A DNA stretch of 64,000 nucleotides, from assembly GCA_029287455.1 (NCBI GenBank), contig JARFRB010000100.1, positions 1-64,000 of the forward strand, in the 5' to 3' direction. The notes under the pieces were generated by a model. The model ran no database searches and had not been told where the DNA came from. It saw nothing but the letters and a program-made list of their open reading frames with translations. This document shows positions 11,093 to 18,966 of this stretch, piece after piece. Position numbers and translations under genes: made by a program. Source of the DNA: Pelagibius litoralis (lineage in GTDB: Bacteria; Pseudomonadota; Alphaproteobacteria; Kiloniellales; DSM-21159). The first letter of the stretch is position 1, and every line of letters starts with the position of its first letter.

Positions 11093-12115
11093 GTGGCTTT
11101 AGCCACGAACGCGAAAACACTGCAAAGCCCTCCTCCCCGGTCGGGATTGGAGCCACTTGCCGATATCTGCGCGGAAGATCTGAAGCGCGTCAACGGCATT
11201 ATCCTCGAGATGATGCAATCGCCGGTCGCGTTGATCCCGCAGCTCGCCGGCCACATCATCGCCGCCGGGGGCAAGAGGCTGCGGCCGCTGCTGACCTTGA
11301 CCTCGGCGAGGCTGTGCGACGCCGAAGGCGACCGCCAGATGGCGCTTGCCGCCTGCGTGGAGTTCATCCACACCGCCACCTTGCTGCACGACGACGTGGT
11401 GGATGACAGCGACCTGCGCCGGGGTCAGGCGACCGCCAATGCCCTCTGGGGCAACAAGGCAAGCGTCCTGGTGGGCGATTTCCTGTTTAGCCGCGCCTTC
11501 CAGTTGATGGTCGCCGACGGCTCGCTCAAGGTCTTGAAGGCGCTCTCGGACGCCTCCGCCACCATCGCGGAGGGCGAGGTCCATCAACTGATCACCGCCA
11601 ACGACACCGAGACGCGCGAGGTGGACTACCTTGACGTGATCCGCGCCAAGACGGCCGCCCTCTTCGCCGCGGCCTGCCAAGTGGGCGCCATCGTGGGCAA
11701 CCAGCCCGATGACAAGGAACTGGCGCTCTTCGACTACGGCATGAACCTGGGCATCGCCTTCCAGCTTGTCGATGACGTCCTCGACTACTCAGCGGCGCAG
11801 GCGGAGCTGGGCAAATCCGTGGGCGACGATTTCCGGGAAGGCAAGATGACCTTGCCGGTGGTGCTGGCCTACGAACGGGGCAGCGACGAGGAGCGAGCCT
11901 TCTGGCGGCGCTGCCTGGAGGAGCTGGACCAGTCGGACGGCGATCTGGAGCGCGCGCTCGACCTGATGATCCGGCACCGGGCCTTGGAGGACAGTATCGA
12001 CCGCGCCCGCGGCTTCGGCGCCTCAGCCCGCGCCGCGCTGATGGTCTTTCCGGACCGTCCGGAACGCCGGGCGCTGCTGGAGGTCGTGGATTTCTGCGTG
12101 GAACGGGCGTTCTAA
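11093..12115 (+). CDS. ispB: Polyprenyl diphosphate synthase (quinone side chain)
   Basis: 340 residues. A trans-prenyltransferase that builds the long isoprenoid tail of ubiquinone by repeated addition of isopentenyl diphosphate. The first Asp-rich motif DDVVD is at residues 100-104 and the second, LVDDVLDY, near residue 222; KRLRPLL is the conserved substrate-binding block. The start is GTG with AGGAG six bases before it. Alphaproteobacteria often make a decaprenyl chain, so the product length (C40 or C50) is not decided by the sequence here. Divergent from DUF2007-trmN6-S49, as in many relatives. Confidence 0.92.
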   Translation: MALATNAKTLQSPPPRSGLEPLADICAEDLKRVNGIILEMMQSPVALIPQLAGHIIAAGGKRLRPLLTLTSARLCDAEGDRQMALAACVEFIHTATLLHDDVVDDSDLRRGQATANALWGNKASVLVGDFLFSRAFQLMVADGSLKVLKALSDASATIAEGEVHQLITANDTETREVDYLDVIRAKTAALFAAACQVGAIVGNQPDDKELALFDYGMNLGIAFQLVDDVLDYSAAQAELGKSVGDDFREGKMTLPVVLAYERGSDEERAFWRRCLEELDQSDGDLERALDLMIRHRALEDSIDRARGFGASARAALMVFPDRPERRALLEVVDFCVERAF

Positions 12116-12128
12116 CGCCCCTGAGGCC

Positions 12129-12205
12129 TGGTCGGGGAGAGAGGATTCGAACCTCCGGCCCCCACGTCCCGAACGTGGTGCTCTACCAGGCTGAGCTACT
12201 CCCCG
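12129..12205 (-). tRNA. tRNA-Pro (anticodon CGG)
   Basis: 77 bases with a full cloverleaf: acceptor CGGGGAG paired with CTCCCCG, a D-arm with AGCTCAGCCTGGTAGAGC, the anticodon stem CCACG/CGTGG around the loop TTCGGGA, and the T-loop TTCGAAT. The encoded 3' end is ACCA. Anticodon CGG reads proline codon CCG. It is convergent with ispB. Confidence 0.97.
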
Positions 12206-12345
12206 GTTTTAGGCTGCCCGCCAACCGACCTGCGAAGCGGGCGAGGCTGTATAACCGCTCGCACCGATGGATGCAACGGCGGAAGGCCGGGAATCGGTGA
12301 TCCGGCCCCATTGCCGCGAACGGGCCACCCATAGGCGCTTGGGCG

Positions 12346-13457
12346 TCAGGCCGCCTCTTCGTCGAGCCGGGCCAGCAGGAAGGCCCGGTCGGACTCGGTG
12401 AAGGCGTTGTCGTGGTCGAAGAAAGTGAGCAAACGCTCAAGCAAACGCTCGACGAAGCGCGCCCGCTCGTTCTCGCCGCCCTCGTAGTCGGTCTGGGTGA
12501 CAACTTCGATGGCGGCGCGAAATGGCGGAAAGAGTGGTTCGGGAAATCCGGCCTTGCGGTAAAGGGAATGGAAACCCAGACCGCCGGGGTCGTGGATCAA
12601 AGTGCGCGCATTGGCCAGCGAGACCTTCGCAGCCTGCGCCAAGGCAGCCTCGAAGAAGGCCAAATCCCCAACCGAGAGCGCGCGCAACACAAGCGAGGGT
12701 GTTAGGCCACCGCGCCGATGGATCGAGGCGACCAGGTTCTCCAAGGCTGCCTCGCCGAACCCGGGGCCGAAGGCCGCCGCCGCGGCGCGCGCCCGCACTT
12801 GCAGGACCAGCTTGGCCGCGAGATCCGGCTGGGTGGCGCCTTTCTCGTTCAAGACATCGTGCAGGCGCTCGGTCAAATCCAAAAAAGGCGGTCGGCGAGA
12901 CCATCGGGCAAGCGCACGCGGCGGCTGAGCACATCGGCCACCCGGCCGCTTTCGCCAAAGGTTTCCATCACGGCGACGAGCCCGCTCTCGCTGATCCGCG
13001 CACCCTCGTTGCCCACCAGCTTCGAGACAACGGACTCCTCGCCCCTGGCGATCAGAGCGTCGGAGAGCTTTTCCGAGACCTCGGCGCGCTGGGCAACCGC
13101 GCTCTGGCGGGCGGTCGAACCCGTGCCGACGATTTCGAGCAGGTCCTCCTCGCTTAGCACGGTGCTTTCGCGCAGGACCGGCAAGGAGACGGCATCAACA
13201 TCGTTCGCGAGTGCCAAGGCCACATCCCTGGGGATATCGCACGACGCCTTTATCTCCTGCGCTAAAGCCTCGCGCACCGCTTCCGCCGCGTCCTTCACGA
13301 GGGCCTTGAAGACCTCCGAGGCAATCTCTCGCTCGGCCGTGCTGAGCCCTTCGCTCTCGTACGCAGCCGCGATCTTCGAAGCGGTTGCGGCGCGACGAAG
13401 CGGCGTCGGCTCGGACATCAAACGTGCAACATCTTGTTTCGACAGACCCTCGGCCAT
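12346..13457 (-). pseudogene. DUF2336 protein, frame broken at A6 run
   Basis: Two minus-strand frames together make one DUF2336 protein of about 370 residues. The first part (13457 down to 12873) runs from EGLSKQDVARLMSE to LPDGLADRLFWI and then stops; the second part (12882 to 12346), in another frame, starts DLTERLHDVL and runs to the natural end. The change of frame is at six A on the plus strand (12881-12886). Adding one base there restores DRLFLDLTERL across the join. It may be a base-calling slip in a homopolymer, a true recent mutation, or slippage. ATG at 13457 has GGAG nine bases upstream; an earlier ATG (13466) or GTG (13496) is possible. Function of DUF2336 is unknown. Confidence 0.75.
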
Positions 13458-13649
13458 CGCCTTCATCTCCAAACCCCAATCAACTTGTAATTGCACGCGG
13501 CAGGTTAATAGTCGATAAAGAGCTGAAACCCGGCGGAGGCGAGAGCTTGGGTTTACGGCAACGTGATCGCCTGTGACTGGCTCTCGAGTTTTGCCTATGC
13601 TTCGATCACCTTAGAGCAGTGTTTCACAAAGCGTGGGGAGCAAGAGGCG

Positions 13650-14093
13650 ATGCTGCGCTGGTTACGGGCAACTGGGCTCTTTCTCCTGGCCTTCGGCATC
13701 GGGCAGGCTTTGGCCAATGAGCCCATCGAGGTCATGAGCGCCGAGCAAGCGCTCGTGGAATCGCAATCGGGCGAGCGCGTGCTCATCGACGTGCGCTCCC
13801 CTTCCGAATGGCGCGAGACCGGCATACCGGAGACCGCCGAGGCCGTGACGATTCACGACCCCCGGGGTCTGCCCGCCTTCGTCCAGGAAGTGATCGACCG
13901 GACCGGGGGCGACCGCGAGCGGCCCGTCGCCTTCATCTGCGCGACCGGTGTACGCTCCGCCTACGCGACACAGCTTCTGCGCGATGCCGGATACCAGGAT
14001 GTCGTGAACGTGAAGGAAGGCATGTTCGGCAGCGACGCCGGCAGCGGCTGGCGCGAAAAGGGCTTACCCATCGCCGAGTGCCAGAACTGCTGA
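13650..14093 (+). CDS. Periplasmic rhodanese-like protein
   Basis: 147 residues. A signal peptide (residues 1-22, hydrophobic core LFLLAFGIGQALA) precedes a single rhodanese domain: VLIDVRSPSEW, then the catalytic loop with Cys97 in ICATGVRSA, and a C-terminal GWREKGLPI. Single-domain exported rhodaneses handle sulfane sulfur or thiol chemistry in the periplasm; the substrate is not known. The frame is open to 13563, but the ATG at 13650 has AGAGG two bases away and GGGGAG further up, and gives a proper signal peptide. It converges on the DUF6969-like gene with four bases between stops. Confidence 0.85.
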   Translation: MLRWLRATGLFLLAFGIGQALANEPIEVMSAEQALVESQSGERVLIDVRSPSEWRETGIPETAEAVTIHDPRGLPAFVQEVIDRTGGDRERPVAFICATGVRSAYATQLLRDAGYQDVVNVKEGMFGSDAGSGWREKGLPIAECQNC

Positions 14094-14097
14094 GCGC

Positions 14098-14865
14098 CTA
14101 ACGCTCCAACTGGGCCTCAAGCTCGGAGATTTTCCCCTCGATCGAGACATCCAGCAAGGACGTGACTTCCAGGTCCCGATCCTCGAAGACGTCCGGCGGG
14201 TTGTGATGGCGGCGCCAGGCCTCGACCGCTTGGTCGCGGGCCTTGATGAGTTCGACCACCTCCTGCTCGAACAAGACCAGCATCGCCGAGACCCAACGAT
14301 TGGCCGGCCAGGAGGGCCGGGCGTGATCGATCTCGAAGTTCTCCAGCATTTCGATGACGTCCGGGGCGGCGTACCAAGTCTCGCCGGTGACCCACCGGTT
14401 GACGGTGAAGAGGCAGATCGGAAAGCCCTTGGTATCCATCGAAATCGCCACGATGTGGGAAATCGCGTCGTTTCCAACCTTGGTCAGCGGCGAGTTCGGC
14501 ACCGGCAGGGGCTTAATATGCGCCGGCATCCCCTGTGGCCGCAGAAAGGTGTGGAAATGCCCGTGCTCCCCGGGAAAGCGCTGATCCTCAGGATGCGCGT
14601 GGTAGTAGTACTGTGCGTGGGTTTCGGCGTCGTAAACATCGCCAGGCGGATAGTGGTCCCACTCGAAGAAGGTCCCGTTGCCCCTTAGAACCTCGCCGAC
14701 CACGTTGTCGCCGGTCTTCGCCAAGAGGCGATGGATGTTCCAAATCTCCCGGCCGGCGGCGAGCATTCGCCGCAAATCCCCCGCCTCCGGGCGGGCGAGA
14801 CCGGCAAGGCTCGGGCGGATGACGCCCGCTTTGTCCGCGGTGGCGTTCGAGAAACTGTGCAACAA
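14098..14865 (-). CDS. Histidine-rich conserved protein (DUF6969-like)
   Basis: 255 residues, soluble. The centre has a dense histidine region: YYYHAHPEDQ, then EHGHFHTFLRPQGMP, which could bind a metal. The pattern resembles DUF6969 proteins, but I assign that from memory only. No signal peptide or membrane segment. The start is TTG; no ATG comes early enough, and AGG lies about six bases upstream. Function not known. Confidence 0.68.
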   Translation of the reverse strand: MLHSFSNATADKAGVIRPSLAGLARPEAGDLRRMLAAGREIWNIHRLLAKTGDNVVGEVLRGNGTFFEWDHYPPGDVYDAETHAQYYYHAHPEDQRFPGEHGHFHTFLRPQGMPAHIKPLPVPNSPLTKVGNDAISHIVAISMDTKGFPICLFTVNRWVTGETWYAAPDVIEMLENFEIDHARPSWPANRWVSAMLVLFEQEVVELIKARDQAVEAWRRHHNPPDVFEDRDLEVTSLLDVSIEGKISELEAQLER

Positions 14866-14960
14866 GCTAGCCTATTCAGCGAGTGTCCAGGACAAGGAAG
14901 CAAGATTGCTGTGCCGCCCGGTGGTCGCGCAAGGGGCGGATTGGACAAAACACCCGATTT

Positions 14961-14999
14961 AGAAAACGAAACGGCGGACGAACCGAAGCTCATCCGCCG
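14961..14999 (-). terminator. Terminator of the Hsp20 gene
   Basis: On the minus strand a 12-bp stem (14988-14999 with 14972-14983, two G-T pairs) closes the tetraloop TTCG and is followed by TTTCGTTTTCT. This is a strong intrinsic terminator about 35 bases after the hsp20 stop. Confidence 0.9.
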
Positions 15000-15034
15000 C
15001 AACGCTTGGTAAGTGGCTGGAAAGGAAGCCGAGG

Positions 15035-15502
15035 TTAAGCGGCCGCGTTTTCCAAAACCTTCGCGGGCTTCTTGGCCTTCGCGGTGCCGATGGCGATGCT
15101 GCGCGGCTTCTTCGCCTCGGGAACCTCGCGGGCGAGATCCACGTGCAGCATACCATTCTCAAAGCTGGCGCCGGTGACCTGGATGTGGTCGGCCAACTGG
15201 AAGGTCCGGCTGAACGAGCGGGTCGCGATGCCGCGGTGCAAGTACTGGCGATCCTTATCGCCGTCCTTTTCCTTGCGGCCCTCAACCAACAACGAAGCCT
15301 CCTGAACGGTCACGTTCAGCTCGCTCTCCGCGAAGCCGGCAACCGCCATGGTGATCCGATAGGTGTCCTCGCCGGTTTTCTCGATGTTGTAGGGCGGATA
15401 GCTGGTGCCCGTGTCAACGCGCGCGGCGTTGTCCAGCGTCTGCATCATCCGATCGAAGCCGACGGTGGCACGAAAAAGGGGAGAAAAATCATAACTACGC
15501 AT
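15035..15502 (-). CDS. Small heat-shock protein (Hsp20/IbpA)
   Basis: 155 residues, IbpA size. It binds unfolding proteins in the cytosol and holds them for refolding. The N-terminus MRSYDFSPLFRATVGFDRM is characteristic of the IbpA class; the alpha-crystallin domain spans about residues 38-130 (YNIEKTGEDTYRITMAVAGF to NGMLHVDLAREVPE). A C-terminal I-x-I appears as SIAIG. The ATG at 15502 has GGAGGA eight bases upstream; an in-frame extension to 15544 is rejected because the family starts at MRSYDF. Expression is probably heat-controlled both by a sigma32-like promoter and by a ROSE-like leader. Confidence 0.93.
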   Translation of the reverse strand: MRSYDFSPLFRATVGFDRMMQTLDNAARVDTGTSYPPYNIEKTGEDTYRITMAVAGFAESELNVTVQEASLLVEGRKEKDGDKDRQYLHRGIATRSFSRTFQLADHIQVTGASFENGMLHVDLAREVPEAKKPRSIAIGTAKAKKPAKVLENAAA

Positions 15503-15614
15503 ATCCATATCCTCCAAGAGCGATAGGTTGATGCGGTCCACCACATGGTCTGACCGCGGTTACTAATGCGGATCGCGGTTCGGAAACCCAAGTTGCGGCG
15601 TTTCCTCGCGATCT
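15503..15614 (-). promoter_or_regulatory. ROSE-like RNA thermometer leader
   Basis: The predicted leader of about 110 bases folds into hairpins. One is GCGGTC/GACCGC (15552-15557 with 15533-15538). Nearest the start codon TCGCT (15523-15519) stands opposite GGAGGA (15515-15510), the Shine-Dalgarno sequence. A U(U/C)GCU element masking the ribosome site next to the start of an hsp20 gene is the defining trait of ROSE thermometers in alphaproteobacteria. Not folded by program here. Confidence 0.6.
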
Positions 15615-15620
15615 GAACCT

Positions 15621-15649
15621 TAGGTGGGGATTGCGGCCCCATTTGCAAG
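15621..15649 (-). promoter_or_regulatory. Candidate heat-shock (sigma32) promoter
   Basis: CTTGCAAA (15649-15642), a 12-base spacer, then CCCCACCTA (15629-15621) on the minus strand. This resembles the sigma32 pattern CTTGAAA and CCCCAT-TA. Transcription would start near 15614, about 110 bases before the hsp20 ATG. Confidence 0.5.
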
Positions 15650-15799
15650 AGGCCGAACGCAAGGGGAGAGTCCCCGTTTCGCGGACCTCGGAAACTCCAC
15701 CTTAAGGCACACTCCCTTAGACTGGCTTCCCCGTTTGGCGCTAAGAGCCTAAAATATAACAGGAATTCACGACGGACTTGAGGATGGGAGCGCGCCAAG

Positions 15800-16201
15800 A
15801 TGGCCCGACTGGATGGCACCCACGCGATGTTCGAGAAGACCTATCAGGAAGCTCTCGGGCTCACGCGGGAAGCCCGCGACTACGTCGCTTTCCAAGAGAG
15901 GCGTGACCAATCAAGCCTGGTGCCACTCGATCAACTTACAGCGTCCTGCGAGTCCATGCGGGTCACGGCGCGCCTGACCCAGGTCATGGCCTGGCTCTTG
16001 GTACAGAAGGCGGTCCACCAGGGCGAGATGACCCGCGAGCAAGCGGCGGATCCCGAACTGCGCCTAGCGGGGCAGCATATCTGCGGCGTCAGCAATCAGC
16101 AGGTCAACGAGACTCTGCCACCGCGCCTACGGGACTTACTGGAAAGAAGCCACCAGCTCTACCGGCGCATTGAGCGCTTAGACGCCCTAATGGACGGCTG
16201 A
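15800..16201 (+). CDS. rcdA: RcdA-like regulator (DUF1465)
   Basis: 133 residues, mainly helical, matching DUF1465. The Caulobacter member, RcdA, is an adaptor that helps ClpXP degrade the cell-cycle regulator CtrA; whether this protein does the same cannot be read from sequence. Conserved blocks: FEKTYQEALGLTREARDY at the start, ESMRVTARLTQVMAWLLVQKAV in two overlapping helices and RDLLERSHQLYRRIERLD at the end. ATG at 15800 follows GGGAGCGCGCCAAG. Located by rpmE, as in other alphaproteobacteria. Confidence 0.82.
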   Translation: MARLDGTHAMFEKTYQEALGLTREARDYVAFQERRDQSSLVPLDQLTASCESMRVTARLTQVMAWLLVQKAVHQGEMTREQAADPELRLAGQHICGVSNQQVNETLPPRLRDLLERSHQLYRRIERLDALMDG

Positions 16202-16223
16202 CCGTCGCGCGGCGAGGTTCCCC

Positions 16224-16260
16224 GGAAAAACGAAGGGCGCCACCCCGAAGGAAGGCGCCC
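16224..16260 (-). terminator. Terminator of rpmE
   Basis: GGGCGCC (16235-16241) and GGCGCCC (16254-16260) form a 7-bp GC stem with a 12-base loop. Read on the minus strand it is followed by TTCGTTTTTCC. It lies just beyond the rpmE stop. Confidence 0.85.
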
Positions 16261-16288
16261 GAGCGATCGGCATTTAGCCTCTACCGCC

Positions 16289-16513
16289 TCAGGACTTCAT
16301 CCCAAGCCCGGAGAAGCGCTTGCGGAACTTCGCCATTTGCCCGCCGGTCTCGCTAACCCGGTGCACGCCGGTCCAGGCCGGGTGGGTTTTGGGGTCGATG
16401 TCCAGGCGCAACGAGTCGCCGTCCTTCCCGTAGGTCGAGCGCGTCTTGAACTCGCTTCCATCGGTCATCACGACGGTAATCTCGTGGTAATCGGGGTGAA
16501 TATCTTTCTTCAT
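16289..16513 (-). CDS. rpmE: Ribosomal protein L31
   Basis: 74 residues, part of the 50S subunit at the contact with 30S. N-terminus [20 protein letters not shown] and HPAWTG are typical. It has no cysteine, so it is the zinc-free form common in alphaproteobacteria. Single gene between divergent ABC transporter and convergent rcdA, with its own terminator. Confidence 0.96.
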   Translation of the reverse strand: MKKDIHPDYHEITVVMTDGSEFKTRSTYGKDGDSLRLDIDPKTHPAWTGVHRVSETGGQMAKFRKRFSGLGMKS

Positions 16514-16611
16514 GGCCGGTCACTCCAAAATCAGCCGCGCTCTATATCCGACCCCGGTGGCGAACGCAAGGGCTAGGCTGCGTGCCGCCGAAACCCTATT
16601 GATATGTCGCC

Positions 16612-18477
16612 ATGTCCAGATTTAGAGAGCCATCCCCCACCGAGTCAAACAAGGCATACCCTCGCGAGCAAAGCCGAAACTTCGCCGTGCTCCTGGAGCT
16701 CTGGCCCTTCCTGCGTCCCTATGGACGCCAGATCGCGGGGGCTGGCGCTGCATTGGTGATCGCCGCCGGCACCTTGCTTGGATTGGGCTTCGGCTTGCGC
16801 ATGATGGTCGATCAAGGCTTCGCGCCCGGCAACGCGGAGCTGTTGGATCAGGCGGTCTTGGTGCTGTTCGCCGTGATCGTGGTGCTGGCCTGCGCCTCCT
16901 ACGCCCGCTTTTATCTTGTGTCTTGGTTGGGCGAGCGGGTCGTTGCCGACCTGCGCAAACGGGTTTTCGATCACATTATCCGTCTGAGCCCAGGCTTCTT
17001 CGAGGTGACGCGCACGGGCGAAGTGCTCTCCCGGCTGACGACCGATACCACCTTGCTGCAAACCGTTGTCGGCACCTCGGTATCGATCGCGCTACGCAAC
17101 CTGCTGCTTCTCGTCGGGGGTCTTGGGCTGCTGATCTTCACCTCGCCCAAGCTCACGGGCTTGGTCTTGCTGGTCGTTCCGCTGGTGATTGCGCCGATCC
17201 TGATCTTTGGGCGCAAGGTGCGGCGCTTGAGCCGGGAAAGCCAGGACCGGGTGGCGGACGTCGGGGCCTACACCGAAGAATCCCTCAACGCGATCCGCAC
17301 GGTCCAGGCCTTCACACACGAAGCCATCGATCATGCCCAGTTCGCCGGCCAGGCCGAAGCGGCATTTACCACCGCGATCGGCCGGATCCGGGCGCGCGCC
17401 ACGTTGACCGCCTTGGTGATCCTGCTGGTCTTCGGGGCTATCGCCGCGATCCTTTGGGTCGGCGGCCACGACGTGATCGCGGGCCGTGTCACCCCTGGCG
17501 AGCTTTCGGCCTTTGTTTTCTACGCTGTCGTGGTGGCCGGGGCGGTCGGTGCGCTCAGCGAGGTCATCGGCGATCTGCAGCGTGCCGCGGGCGCAATGGA
17601 GCGGCTGATCGATCTTTTGGCGACCCCTCCGGACATCCAGGCGCCAGCGCGGCCTCACCCCTTGCCAAGCCCCCCGCGCGGCGCGGTGGGCTTCGTAGAT
17701 GTCGCCTTCACCTACCCCGCCCGGACGGAGGTGCCCGCCCTCCTGGACTTCAACCTGACGGTCCAGCCGGGAGAAACCGTCGCCTTGGTTGGCCCCTCCG
17801 GCGCGGGCAAGACGACTGTCTTTCAACTGCTTTTGCGGTTCTACGATCCGGTCGAAGGAGCGGTCACGCTCGATGGCGTGGATCTGCGCCAGGCCGACCC
17901 GCAAGACCTGCGCCATCGGATCGGCCTAGTGCCGCAAGACAGCGTGGTGTTCGGCGCGAACGCTTGGGAGAACATTCGCTATGGCCGGCCCGGCGCCAGC
18001 GACGAAGAGGTGCGCGCAGCGGCCGAGGCGGCGGCCTGCACGGAATTCCTGGATACTCTCCCGCAGGGCTTCGACACCTTCCTTGGCGAAAAGGGCGTGC
18101 GCCTGTCCGGCGGGCAGCGCCAGCGCATCGCTATCGCCCGAGCAATTCTGCGCGACCCGGCCGTGCTCCTGCTCGACGAAGCCACCTCCGCCTTGGACGC
18201 GGAGAGCGAGCAACTGGTGCAGCGCGCGCTTGAGCGGCTGATGCGTGGGCGCACCACCTTGGTGATTGCCCACCGCCTCGCCACCGTGCTGAAGGCTGAC
18301 CGGATCGTTGTGATGGACCAAGGCCGTATCGTCGCCAGCGGGGATCACCAGGCCCTGATCGCTGACCGGGATGGCCTCTACGCCCGCCTCGCGCGCCTGC
18401 AATTCGATCAAGCCGCTGCCTTGGAATCCAAGCGCCAAGAGGTGGTCGCGGAGGCTCGAAAGGGCGCTCTGCCCTAG
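16612..18477 (+). CDS. MsbA-like ABC exporter (fused TMD-NBD)
   Basis: 621 residues, a half-transporter that works as a homodimer in the inner membrane. Six transmembrane helices lie between about residues 40 and 320; the ATPase domain follows with Walker A GPSGAGKTT (393-401), signature LSGGQ, Walker B AVLLLDEATSALD and H-loop VIAHRLAT. It is closest to lipid/multidrug exporters of the MsbA/BmrA kind often found beside rpmE and rcdA in alphaproteobacteria. Substrate unknown. The ATG at 16612 gives a normal hydrophilic N-terminal lead. Confidence 0.9.
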   Translation: MSRFREPSPTESNKAYPREQSRNFAVLLELWPFLRPYGRQIAGAGAALVIAAGTLLGLGFGLRMMVDQGFAPGNAELLDQAVLVLFAVIVVLACASYARFYLVSWLGERVVADLRKRVFDHIIRLSPGFFEVTRTGEVLSRLTTDTTLLQTVVGTSVSIALRNLLLLVGGLGLLIFTSPKLTGLVLLVVPLVIAPILIFGRKVRRLSRESQDRVADVGAYTEESLNAIRTVQAFTHEAIDHAQFAGQAEAAFTTAIGRIRARATLTALVILLVFGAIAAILWVGGHDVIAGRVTPGELSAFVFYAVVVAGAVGALSEVIGDLQRAAGAMERLIDLLATPPDIQAPARPHPLPSPPRGAVGFVDVAFTYPARTEVPALLDFNLTVQPGETVALVGPSGAGKTTVFQLLLRFYDPVEGAVTLDGVDLRQADPQDLRHRIGLVPQDSVVFGANAWENIRYGRPGASDEEVRAAAEAAACTEFLDTLPQGFDTFLGEKGVRLSGGQRQRIAIARAILRDPAVLLLDEATSALDAESEQLVQRALERLMRGRTTLVIAHRLATVLKADRIVVMDQGRIVASGDHQALIADRDGLYARLARLQFDQAAALESKRQEVVAEARKGALP

Positions 18478-18486
18478 GGTTCTGAC

Positions 18487-18954
18487 CTAGCTGCCAAGCC
18501 TAAGCACCGCGGGCTCGCTGCCACGCCGCCGGAAGACGGCGACGGACCAAGGGCTGGTCCAGGTCGCGAACCCGCTACCGGAGGCGTTGTCACCCCTTGG
18601 CGATTGCGCCCGGTAGACAATCTCCAAAGAGCTGCCATCCTGCCGAAGCCCTTCGATCAGAACCCGCAAGGCTTCACCCTGATGAGGGCCTAGAAAGACG
18701 GCGGTGGCAAGTTCCTCGCCGGTCCTAAGTTCGCGTGGCGGGGGCAAGCCGATAAGCCGCCACATTGCCTCCCACTCGTCCTGATCGACCGCGAGCATGC
18801 GGGAGGGGCGCGTCATGGAGGAGTTCCCGCCGTTCCAGCCCTGAAGGGGCGGCTCATAGCCATATCCACCGCTCGGCGCCTGCGTGCACCCGGACAGCGC
18901 CAAGATCGCCGCGAAACCGGCGATAACGGCAAGTGCTCCGGTGCCTAACCTCAT
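18487..18954 (-). CDS. Putative lipoprotein, PrcB_C-like
   Basis: 155 residues. Signal peptide with lipobox LSGC, Cys23 as the likely lipidated residue. The mature part has DQDEWEAMWRLIG followed by TAVFLGPHQGEALRVLIEGLRQDGSSL in two strands and a TSPWSVAVFRR end, a pattern like the PrcB C-terminal domain. That domain's role is unclear outside the Treponema dentilisin complex. Transcribed towards the ABC exporter gene with 9 bases between stops, and just upstream of mrp on the same strand. Confidence 0.7.
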   Translation of the reverse strand: MRLGTGALAVIAGFAAILALSGCTQAPSGGYGYEPPLQGWNGGNSSMTRPSRMLAVDQDEWEAMWRLIGLPPPRELRTGEELATAVFLGPHQGEALRVLIEGLRQDGSSLEIVYRAQSPRGDNASGSGFATWTSPWSVAVFRRRGSEPAVLRLGS

Positions 18955-18966
18955 GGCCCTCGCGTC

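Noticed and set aside
12873-12890. Programmed frameshift in the DUF2336 gene
   Set aside because: The run is only six bases and the in-frame codons do not form a classical X-XXY-YYZ slip site with a clear stimulator; error or mutation is simpler.
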